Origin: Cristatella mucedo
Lineage: Eukaryota > Bryozoa > Phylactolaemata > Cristatellidae
Reading direction: 5' to 3'
Assembly (NCBI GenBank): GCA_009760855.2
Contig: WPIO01000004.1
Location: 1,690,001-1,754,000, forward strand
Length of the DNA: 64,000 nt
In this document: one piece after another, positions 13,401 to 25,704 of the stretch
How positions within the stretch are numbered: position 1 is the stretch's first letter
Layout: each line of letters opens with the position of its first letter
Position numbers and translations under genes: made by a program
The notes under the pieces: model-generated
Databases searched by the model: none
Told to the model about the DNA's origin: nothing
The model's input: only the letters and a program-made list of their open reading frames with translations

Positions 13401-16400
13401 AAGAGGAGCAGAAAAAAAACTGCTATAGTTATCAAGGGCATGTTTGGAATTTACTCGCCTATTTCGTCAGTCTTTTTGAGCAGAGTGGAATATGAAGAAA
13501 GAAGCTGGCGGCAACTGATCGTCACAAAGTTTATTAGGGACGACGTGGCTGACTTGGGTGCGTTGAAGAATGACGTTGACTGCAGATGTCAGTATTTTGT
13601 ATCGCTCATCTTTGATGGCACTTCTCTGCGCCCTTCGACAATCTATAGACACGGCGTTGGCTTGGTGGAGCAGTACGACCTACAATAATCTTCCTTTGGT
13701 TAGTCGATGAACAGTCAGTCCTTACTTCTATGCGCTTTCTCAAGCTAGGGCTTAGTATTCCTAACTAGTTAAACATCTGAATTAAACCACAGCCTATATA
13801 AGCTAGGGCGCATAGTGTGCTTAGTCAGAGATACCAAACCCTTCCAGATTATTCCGGGACATCTTAAAGCGTCGCGTAGTAACATTCCGTCAACGAGGGT
13901 AGATAAGTTGGAGGATTAAGTAGAAATGTTGAGGAAAATAATTTTTCCCACATCTTTAACTTCAAGGTTCTTCAGCTTTCAAAATTTTATGAAGCGTTTG
14001 ATACCACAGCCTGTCATACTTTAGAAATATATAGATCTTCGTGTAGACTTTTGACGTGACTTTTGCCCGTGCACGTGAGCAGCGAGAGAAAGGAAAGCAG
14101 CCATTGGAGAGAGATTTAGCAAAACTCAGAGCATTGAGACTGGGGTATCTAAAGAATTATCGAAGCTACTTACATAGGGGGAACGATTTTATGAAGACTG
14201 CATCGATATGATGTAGGATAAATCGAAAATAAATCATGACACAGCACCTATAGGCGATAGCTGACTGTCATCATTGGAAGCTGATGGTTTAAGAAACAAA
14301 GTTCGCGCTAGATTTGATCAGAGAGACTCAGTACTATGTATGTTTAGTTGATCTAAGCCATGAGTAAAATACATTAATGTAATTAAAACAACTGCAGTTA
14401 ATTTAAAAGTGGTACAAACGTGTTCTATCTCTCGTGACAAGAATTCAACTCTATTAGCTCGACAGCAATGTCTCTTATTTGAAATAGGGTTAAATGCTTT
14501 TGAAATACAGAAAAGCTCAATTAATTGTATGCGCAAGTAAAGGACTTTAAGACGCAATGTACCAATGGCTTCTGCACAACTTCCTCTGCGGAAGACCTTG
14601 CATAATAGGTTGCAAAGGCAAGTTCAATTGAACTGCCTTACGTATGAAATGCTGATTGAAACAATGTTAAAGACCATTTAATCTGCTGCATTTATTGGAA
14701 TAGCAAACGCCCTCCGTGCTAAATCACGCCCGTGGATGTGGACTAATTTCCTTAAGCTGAAATACAAAACCCATTCATCTTTATTTAGATGTAAACGAAT
14801 GGTTTCGATAACAGAATTTCCTTCCTAATTTGGGGTACAGAATTGCAACCGTCACATATTAACAATGGGTCTGACTTTCCATGAAATTGAGGATTCCGGG
14901 GAAGGTGCTGCCACCTTAGGGATTGACTCCCTGATTTTGTCTATCTTGTAGACAAAAAAGCTAGAGAAGCGATCAGTTAGATTATCACATGGATGAGTAG
15001 GTAAGGAACTAGGAGCGGTCAAGGAGACGGTTGATCGTAGACATCACCATTCATGGATTGTGTGGGTGTGATTCAACAATGCTTTATTGAAGCTAGACTT
15101 GGCCTTTGCTAGGATCGATTGGTACAATCTACAGTCGTACATGTTGCCTGTCGATGAACAGTCTGTCCTGGCCTGGTGTATGTTTTTCAGGCTTGAGCTT
15201 AGTAAACCTAACTAGTTTAATTCCTTTGGTAATCCGGAGGAATTCTGGGCGTCGCACAGTGGGCTTATTCAGATGTGCAAACTCATTGAGCATGTCACTT
15301 AGAGTTGTGTTGTAGCAATGAATGATGACTGCTCGGAAGGAGGACTGAGCTGCAGGGGCAAAGAAGATATTCTTGCACGGACGGATGATGTCAAGTAAAT
15401 TACATGGTCTGAGAAGAAATCTTTCCTGACAAGAAATTGCGGTAATTTAATGAACGGTGCGTATAAATAGTTTAATGCAAATAGAGGTGCCGCGTTGGTC
15501 TAGCCTTTTCATTCTGCTTGGTATTCTTTCCATTAATCCAAGTTTCATCCAATTTCCATCCATCCATTCAGTCCATCCATCCAAGTTAATGGCATAGCGA
15601 AAGAGAGAGAGACCGAAACAAGTAAGAGCGACCAGATTCACTTAGGGAAGTTAGTACGGCGATCGTTATTTTAGAAGCTGCTATTCAATCAACTTACCAA
15701 ATTGAATACTGCTGCCATCGCAAGAGATGCACACTGATTCGTAGTAAAATTTGTATTTTTGAAAGGCATAAGGCACTGTTGTTCCAAATTTTGCCACTTT
15801 AGGAACTATCCACGGTGTTGTGTGGAACAGACAGTTGATGTCCATTCGCTGTCCGCCGGAAAAGCATGACGGTAGTACCATTATGGCGCTGACTAAAGAA
15901 AAAAGCGAAACGAAATCCACTCATGTGTAGCATAAGTTTAAAGATCGTGAGTAAATTACGCAATTGCATTCGTGATAAGTTAAAACTGCTTGAGAAATTG
16001 AATGACACAGTCATTCGTTTCACGCGAGTTTGGTGAACAATTGCTTTATTCTTTGGTACGCTCTGAACTTGTATCTCGAGATGTGGAATGGCCGATAAGA
16101 GGCCGCCGCTCGCTTGCTCGCTCGCTCGCTCCCAAATCTCAGACTCCATGAGATTATGAGCTTCGATTGAATTCCAAAAACAAAACACTCTCCCTTATTT
16201 TGCCGTGCCGACAAAGGCACAGCATTCGTTTGCCGGTCGCTAGCTCCCACCGGCTGTGCTCGCACTGTGCGAGCGAGTTAGACAATCGTCGGTTCAGCGG
16301 GGAGTGGCAGTCGGCTGGCTGCGGCGTAGCAGAATCGACATCAGCGGAGTTAACGGTCAAGGCCAGTCAGTGGCGGTGCCGTCTGTCGACGCGCCAGCTG

Positions 16401-19400
16401 TTGCGCCGGTCGACAAACCAGGGCCGCTGTCGAACCGGAGACGTGGCAAATCACGACCAGCAGCCGCGGCGGCGGGCGGGCGCGCGACGGAGGCGGCAGT
16501 TTAGCGCCTAACAGTCGAAATGGTCTAAGCAGTGGCGGTCGTCAAGGTTATAGGCGAACTCGCGGTCGAGCTGCGACGACAGAATTGACGGCGGGGGACA
16601 CGAGGCGACCTAAGGCGGCGACCTATAACCTACGAGGCGACCTAAGGCGGCGACCTATAACCTACGAGGCGACCTATAACCTACGAGGCGCGGTCCTAGC
16701 ACTGTACCCCGATCTGAGTATCTGTCTTGGTGCTGGTAGAGAGTTGGCGTGCTTTGTGAATCTGAGACTTTGTGAGTGGACAGCGGTGCTTCGGTGTGCG
16801 TGCGCGCGTGCGTGTGCGCCGGGTCGGTGCCCTTTAGTGCCCTTCGTTCAAATGGTGGTGGTCGTAGAGCTCTGCTGGACACTACCGTCGCACCGTTAAG
16901 AATTTATCGAGTGTAAATCGGGAAGAGTGCGGTTAGATCTCACAACTCGGATGAAGGCGAAGCGACAAAAATAGCTAAGCAGTGGCGAAAAAGACGATTG
17001 AGTTTCGCCATTGGAGCAAGCAAAACCCAATCTCTTTGAATAATTTTGTAATTTTGTAATGCCTCTACTTGAGCTAGAATGAAATGCCCTAGTTGATTTC
17101 ATTCAAATAGGCGATTCTGTTGTGCGACCATCACCGCGTGCTCAAAATTTAGCTATCGTTTCGAAAGCTGCCACAATCTTGACAGCTTCATTCGAAGACT
17201 GCTTCTACAACTAGCCATCACGTCCGATCCTTATCCAAGATTAAGAGCGATCTTCCATAGTAGCTTGTAAAAATCAAACTAGTTTCTTGGTGGTTCTGTC
17301 TCGGCTTGATTACTATGATTCTATTTTGGCTGGGCTACCAAAGAAAGCAACTAGGCTAGGGCAGCTGGCTATGAATATTGCTGCATGGCTATTCTTCAAG
17401 TCCCAGAGGTTTGAGTGCGTGTTTCCTTTGCTAAACGAGCTAGGATGGATGCCGGTTGGGCAACGGATACAGAGCAAAGTTCTTACGCTGACCCACAAGG
17501 CCCGCTACGGCTTGGTTCCTCCGTACCCAGCTGAACTGCTGCATCAGTTTCAGCCTCTACGCGCCCCCAGGTCTCGTATGGACAATACATTAGCTGTTCC
17601 ATTCCTCCGCTTAAAGACCGTTGGCGACAGTAGCTTCAGCTCTGCAGGTCTTAGACTGTGGAACTCACTTCCACAATTCTTACGCAACGACAACTACTCT
17701 CCTACTGCCGACTAGGGCTCATCCTTTTCAGCGGTACTGAGCTGCTACTTCCAAGCTACTCACTACCTCAATTGCTCTTCTGACTCTGCTATGCTTCCCA
17801 CTTTATCTTTGTTGCGTGAGACGAAGTCTGTTGGCAACCGAATGCGTACAGAAAGCCCCTTAGGCTGTGAGTGCGCTATACAAAACTCTCCTGCGTAACA
17901 CCCATATAGTCTTTATGGCTTTAGGGAGTTACCGGCGGAGATACATTGCATTACATTGATCCCAGCACCCTCCGCTTAAGAACACACAGGCTGGCAAGGA
18001 GGGATTCACTATAAATAGCTAATGTTGTGCTGAACGGGCTTAGGTTTAGCCTATTGTTTATAACATTTTTAAATTAAGAGATTCGCACATGTCTGTCGGT
18101 AGTGAGCGTCGAGCTTCGGAAGTATAACGCAGGTGCTGGCTTAGTCTCCAGTGGACTTACAGTTTTTGGAGGCAAAGCAAAGCCACTCTAGTCACAATCC
18201 AGGTCGATGTGATGATTGGCCTTTTAAGGAAGTAAATCAGATAAGTAGGGGCCAGAGCATTACAGCGAGCTCGAGGATCTGAAGATGAATGACATCATGA
18301 CATCGATACATCGATACACCTGCTTCGTGGGCGTTCGGTGCAGTTTGACGAGCAGTGGTTAATGTAGCAGTTGCATTGCTTATGATGAATTAACCCAGCT
18401 GCTTAGTGTTGCGCAAGCCGTGTGCGTCTTATTGCGCCGGCAAGAAGACAAACCAGCGTCAAGTTAAAGAGAGTCCAAAAGCAACTGACACGAATGCATA
18501 CGTGCCTGCTCATATGCGGGTTCTGAATCTAAGCAATTCCAAATTTGAAAGTTGACAGCGTACAACTGCAGCGTATTTTTTCATCTAATTAATTTCCATT
18601 TCGGAAGACCACATCCAGATTTAGTGCAGAGGCTTCAAGCGTTATAGCGGTCAAGTAAATAGGAATGGGCGATAAAGGTAGTGAATTATTTTGGAGACTT
18701 CAGGCTGCTGGAAGGCAAAGGGATAGGCTGCATCTCAACTGTGTAAATAGAAGCCACTATTTTGCTAAGTAGACACATCGTCAAGATGGAGAGCATACCT
18801 TTATAAGATGGACCTCTACAGCTCCCTCAGGCAGGCAATACTTTTGACATCACCTGACGACTGTTGGGTACTAACATCTCTCCAAATGTTCTCAATGAGA
18901 TATTATAAGTGTAATTTTACGACACGACCTGCTGTGCTTATCCTAGAAGACGTGCAACACGCGAATGATTTATTGGTACTTGGTATCGAAAACTGCCAAA
19001 ATAGCAAGGACACTCTACGCAAGCCAGAATTGTTTTATGAATATCGTTCTAAAATATTTCATTTCTAACTTTGTCGATTACCTCTAAATGCCTGCCAAGA
19101 GGGACTAGCTAAACGTGAAGTTTGATGCGAGATTTTAACTTTTTCGGTAGTAATCCTTCCACCGTCATTTATAGTAACGTCAGTAGGGAGACTAGGCCGA
19201 AGCTACTTCAGCTCTCCTGATCTAGTGATGACTTCGTAATCAGTTTCGCGACAGTAGCGTTTTGAATGATTCTTGTGTAGACAATGCAGTCGAGGAGAGA
19301 TTGACAATTTTTGAGGTGCCATGTACCAGCAAATTCAAGCATTTCAGGAGGAGAAAAGTATTTTATGCCGCCCGCTCCTTTTCTTCTTAGACGGGGAGAT

Positions 19401-22400
19401 GACGTCACAGTGTTGACAGCTGTGGCGGGCTTGAGTTATAATATCCTCGAGCCTTGAGAGCGTGACACATTTCGAAGCATTCTGCGGTTGGTCGTGGTCG
19501 ATTATCGACATAAGCGTCTTCGGATCAAAGTACATAGTTTCGTAGGCTAAAGCCATTGGTTCGTCGGGAAACTTTCTCGATAACTAGTTGTGAGTTATAA
19601 GCTCAATTTGAAGCGAAGAGTGACGGCCCAAACTGCTGATACGCGCGGTGTTGGGTTCAACACGAATTTTCTGCGCGGCGAAGGCTAAGGCTAATGAACT
19701 AAATACATATTTCCATCGACATTCTGAATGAAAACTTAGTCAAGGTGCGCCGCTGTGTAATTTCACCTGCCGAATTCATCCCAGTCTGACAAGCCAAGAT
19801 TACGTACTCCCTCATATGCCTAAACACCGCCTGCATCACTATAAATACAAGATGCCATGTAATGGAATGGCAATAGTGATTCCTAAATATCCGCTAATTA
19901 ATGATAGGAATGACTGAGCAATGAGCATAGCAAAGAAAAGATCTGAGTTCTCCAAATTGAAATTTAATTGTCGATGACAATTGAATTGTAAGTTAACCTA
20001 ATTTTAAACTTAATTGAAAAAACCCCGAGGTGATCAAATTACCTATGTAAACGATTCTCAAATTTAATGGCAACCGCGCAGGCTGGCCGGAAACAGAGAG
20101 AAAAGCGCGTCAAATACTAAAGCTTAACTCCTAAGGACAACCCTACGAGAAAAAACAAGCTAAACAGACAGCCAGTCAACGTTGCATTGCCGAAACTAAG
20201 CGAAAATGAGATTTTCCGCAAACATGAAAATTATCTTATATCATTTCATTGGATAATAAGTACACTAAAAACTGTTTTTTTTAATAATGTATACTATAAA
20301 GTGTTGGCTGAATCCGCTTCACAGCCATTGTGCCAGACGATTTAAGCTTGACCTGCAGTGCATCACTGACTGAGTCAGGAGACCGGCTATTCTTGGAGCT
20401 GCAGACTACAGCTGATTGGCTGTACCTAGGCCAATAGACCCCTGCCAAGGCCACACCAGCTACAGCTGATCAGGACTGATCGGAGCATGATCAGGAAGAA
20501 AAGCCAGATTAATATGCACGTGATGGCTTGCTCAGCCAATAGTATTCACTCGGGACTAGTATATATTGGAGCAGCTTGTTGTTTGTTCTTTGTCCATATT
20601 TGAATACGGTCCACGTTGTTTGTTAGCTTCGTTAATAAATCACAGTAATTTTCTCGACCATTTACTGGTGAATGGCTTCACGCCAGCACTGCGTCTCACA
20701 TAAAGATGTTCCTATGTAAATTTCAAATTATTCTTTCAATGATGAGGGATCATGTTTTTGTGGGTCAGCGGCCACTCCTTACCATAATCCATAGCAAGGT
20801 TTTAGTTTTTTCTGGCATTCATAGTTTTTTAAGGGTATACATTTACGTCGAACAAAATAATCTTAACTTGTATCAATGGAGTGGTTGTGCTCGAGGGAAG
20901 GAATAAGCCTGCACTGAACGTACGCCCGGTAATATCCAACTGAAAGAGAACCCAGGCCACTCAAGCTACGCGGCAGTGACATCTGGACGGGCTGACACGT
21001 GCTACAGCGATTCATGGTGATCAGCCACGTGAACCTCTTGGTGCTCAAAATGGACGTGATGAATGGCACGAAAAAGCTATGGCGACATTGAGTGGACATA
21101 CCGGAGAGACTTAACTTAAATCAGTTTCATTCTCTATATCACTTTCTCTTTAGTCCCCAAAACTGGTGCACGCTTTTCAGCTTCCTCGTGCCCTCATATC
21201 ATAGACAATAAATTAGCAGTTATATTCCTCCGCCTAAAGGCCAACGGCAAAAAATGCGTTTGCTCAGCAGGTTCTAGACCGTAAAACTCACTTGCGTAAT
21301 TCTTACGCAACAACATCTACTCCCCCCCCCCACTGCCGACTATCGCACATTCGTGGCAGCCTTCCTGAGCTGAGCTGCTACTACCTTGCTACTCACTGCA
21401 CTTCGGCAGCTGCTTCGATGACACAGCGTTGCTTCTTGTTAAGAACTAAACAGTTCGGTGATATTTTGCATGGACCTTTCTTGCAATTAGACCTATTTTG
21501 CTTGCACGTGCAGTTTTGTAGCTGGGGTTGCATCTAGTTCTCGCAGCTCTTGTACGCTTGGCTAGGTCAGCTACCATAAATCTGCCAGCTCCTGCCCTCT
21601 GTCAGCTCGACATGGAACAGCCAGACAGATCATCAACGTACACAGCTGCTGATGACTCGTTCGTAATCGCATCTCAAGTGACCACTAATGTGGTCCTCGG
21701 TTGACTAATCTGCTACACGTTCCCAAGTTGACGCACGGAGTAAGAGCAGCCTTCTCGACCCTTCGCATCACGTGGCCTGAGAGGAAGTTTTTTGGCTACC
21801 CCATGCCTTTCGAGAGCCGCTTAGGCCTTGGTTTTGAAATCTGCCTACCAAAGCCTGGAACTCACCTCCCCGACTTCCGTCACGACATCTCCTGACTTGT
21901 CTACATTTCAAAAGAGACTAAAAACGCATATATTTATCTCAGCATTTAGTGGGTCCCTGTGATTCGTCATTTTTGTGCGTATGCGTGCTGACTGCGTATG
22001 CGTGCTGACACTGTGCATGCTGGAACTAACCAATCTTACATGCTGACCCTGACCCTTGACCCATGTCACCCGTAACTACAGTATTCTTGTTTTTTATTGA
22101 GCATGATTTCACCATTTTATTGTGTTTCCTTTGCAGCTAATGTAAAGTGCCTAGAAAGAGATTAAGTTCCCGGAGGGCTCTATAACAAGTGCATTATTTA
22201 TATTGTTTTTCTTACTAGTAGAGCTGCTTTGCCTATGGATTTATCTCCCTGTGATGAGGACAGAGATATTTAGTGAAGCTCTTGCTCGGTGTTTTGAATC
22301 TAATTTGATTGTCGTGAACAGTGGGCCACAGTTTATGTGAACCCTCAAGTAAAGGAATTTCTATTAACTTAGTCCCGTGAAATTAGCTAGGTGCCTTAGC

Positions 22401-24418
22401 GATTAGCAGCGTGCAGCATCGATTGGATAATAGCTGAAACAAATGCCTCGGGAATAGTATTCAGGTCTGTCATTAGATAGTATTCAGGCGTATCGTTTTT
22501 GGTTGCACTGCTACCAAAACGCCATACGGTTCACTAAGCACAAGTAAAATTTGTTAATGCTCGCCACCCGTATTAGGGCTGAAGCTGGACGTCATAATTA
22601 GCAGCTGCTAAGTTAGACTTTTTAAGAACTAGATAATTTACATTCTCGGGCTTCGATTAAATATGAAATTACGTGGGAAGTGGTCGTCGTTAGACGTTCT
22701 CAAATAATCTGATACAGGAAGCTCGCTTGCCCGAGTGTTAATATAAGAATTATATCTTGAAAAAGAACTTGTAATACAATTTTATTAATGAAACACACAC
22801 CAGCCAGAGGATCAACTGCCGGCTGCAGTCTAGCGACTAGTGCTGAAGTCCAGCTGTAGTAGCAAGCACATTTAACTTCCGAAATAGTAGAACAGAGGGC
22901 CCCCCACAATAGCCTGCTCACAGGGACTCTTGAGGTGCGGGATATAATAATCGTTTTCATATTCCACCAAGATCTGCATACCTGTGTAACGCCACATTAA
23001 GTACGTATCTCACTCTGTAACTCCCCATAGCGACAAGGACGTGCGGGTGCTTATGCGGGAGAGTTTTTTCCCCACTAAGCGGAGCCTCAGCGGATTGTGT
23101 TGCTCGCACAGCTGCAAGCGGACGTCATCTCCTGCAAAAACAGGTAACGTGAAAATAATTGCTTAGTCAGAAGGGTAGACGAGGAAGTGGGTCTTTGCGA
23201 TTCGTTCTTCATGTGCATGTTACTGCGTATGAGTGTGCAGGTTACACTACGCCTGCTGCTTGAGGATGTTACCACCAATCTAGTAGTAATGCTTTCTATG
23301 AAGCATCCGCAAAGCGCTTAGAAATTCGTTTTCCGAGAGTGCAATGGAAATTTATAATTATTATATAGGTTAGCTAACCATCACAGTAGACAATCAAAGA
23401 ACGGCACGGATAAACAAACCGTTACGAATACAACGTGGTTAAATGGGGTCAAATTATCTTTTCAGATTTTGAACCCAAAGCTCTGACCGCCCATTTCGTT
23501 CCAAAATTTGACGATCAGCCCAATTTCCGATCTCTCCAAAATACCGTTTTGCACATACGGGTACCGTAGATGCATGTAGGAAAAGTTTGCCTATCTGAAA
23601 TTAGCACATCTACTTTAGCTTTGCACGGATGCTGAGGCGTAAGCAAGTTAGGATGTCATTTTGCGCTTTCTTTCCACTAGAGTCGGTTATCATCGATTTA
23701 ATTGGTTTTCAGCCCATCCTGATAATACTCGATCGAATGATGCTATTTCTAGGATCTATCGAAAGCCATAACTTAAAAATTAACTATTAATGCAACAATC
23801 ATTTGAATCTGCTCGTTGTGTTCAATTTCAACCTTCAAAAATCGATCACCAGTGCGATTACTGAAAACTTCGCAATTTATATCTGGAGAGTTACCGCCAA
23901 GAAGTCGATCAAACTAATGTAAACTCAGCATCTAACAGATCTAGAGACGCTCAAGATATATATATGGAATTCTAAGACATGGACTGTATATACGTAATTG
24001 AATTCTCACTCTAGATATCAGTCAGTTACGTAAATCCGCATCGGTAGCATTTGTCTATTGAAATACTCATCATCTTAAGCTTATACGAAGTTGCAAAAAT
24101 GAAGACCTTATTAGCTATTATTATTATTCTGCGAGGTTTAGAGTGATCTCATTTAAAAAGCAATGCAGGAAAACACACGATGATAGAGTTATGACGACAT
24201 GTTCGTCTTTTCCTTAAGATATAGTGTTCTTTATTGTAGTCTTTATTTCCTTTTGGCAGTAATTTCGTCGTCGCACATTTCTGTCTTTTCTCGTCAGGCA
24301 AGCTCAACGTGCTAGCCATGTATATATTATTTGCACCAATGAATCTCTTGGTGAGAATTGAATGGTTCAAATTTTTTCATGAGCCAAAAATAATTATAGT
24401 TATCTATTTCTCTCTCTC

Positions 24419-24483
<65 letters not shown>

Positions 24484-24487
24484 GCAC

Positions 24488-24523
<36 letters not shown>

Positions 24524-25647
24524 TGGTCCCTCAAATTTGCTCTGATTAATGACATTTAAGTGTTGCTGATTTTGACCTGATGCTTAAGGTACTTTTCCCA
24601 CGACTTTGATGAAAACCTGGCTTCATTACTTCGACTGACTTTATGCTTTCCCACAACTCATTTAATAATTTCAAAACACTAATAATGTGAATAATGTAAC
24701 ACGGAGGCCGCACTTCCCATTTTCTAGCTTTTTGTACTAAGGATGTTCAATCATTGTGTAAATTTAAAATTTACCTTTAAGATCGCACTAAACTTCACTT
24801 CATTTTTTTTCTTCGGCTGTAAGTGTAGGCTAAAGTGCTTTGCAAGAAAAACTAGCCGCCGATCTTTAGCGAATCCATATACGTTGGATATAAAATCATG
24901 ACCAATGCAATTAAAAAGGAGCAACGAACTACCATGATTTTAAATTTCACGTAAGCAGAAGCCACTGCTGATTTATAAGCTGATTTGGAGTGCTAAGAAA
25001 AATTCTTGCCGATTCGATAGCCAGTGCCAGCCAGTGGAAAAAGAAACCGCGTTGATATCAACTCGAATTGAAAAATACACTGTCATGACTGAGCTTTGGA
25101 AATAGACCAGACGTGCAAAAATACCTAAGGCGATAGATACGACTCTTCCTTAAGAATACATCGGGAATGATAGAAACCGTAACGAAGGAAATACGTATAC
25201 GTAAGTAACTATAGTGGGCAACAAGCAGAAAATTTCAGAAGAGCCAGTCAGTGTCGTCTCAACGAGGCTGGTCGAAAACAGAATTGTCATCAAACTCGAC
25301 ATAAACGTTTAAATTCTTGCCCCTAGACATTTTGCTACATCAAAGAGTGATAAAAAGATTACCCTCAAAGCGAAAACTCACCAGCTCAATAAAAAAAAGG
25401 ACCCGCCGGTCAACCTTGCAAGGTAAAGTTGAGAGTTATTCACGATTTTTCAAGATTTTTCAAGAATGATTCCCTGACCGAGTTGAAGAATGGAAAGAGA
25501 ACCCGCGTTAGTACTAATAATGTACTTGATACATCAGCAAATGACAAAAAGCAATCTTACATTTTCAAATAAATTCACTGGGAAGAGACCAAAAGTTAGA
25601 AAGTGAGAATGCAATAAAAGACTGGGCTTCATTGACAATGAATTCAG

Positions 25648-25704
<57 letters not shown>

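Larger units (their letters stand above)
5801..15697. other. intron 2 of the mucin-like gene
   Basis: It is filled by SINE copies (6868, 7876 and 8775), LINE-A fragments (8088-8600, 9650, 11165, 12845-13870 and 14900-15345) and a solo LTR (9116-9538). The stretches 5810-6860, 7020-7480, 9900-11160, 11910-12840 and 13880-14890 show nothing I can name. Confidence 0.5.
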
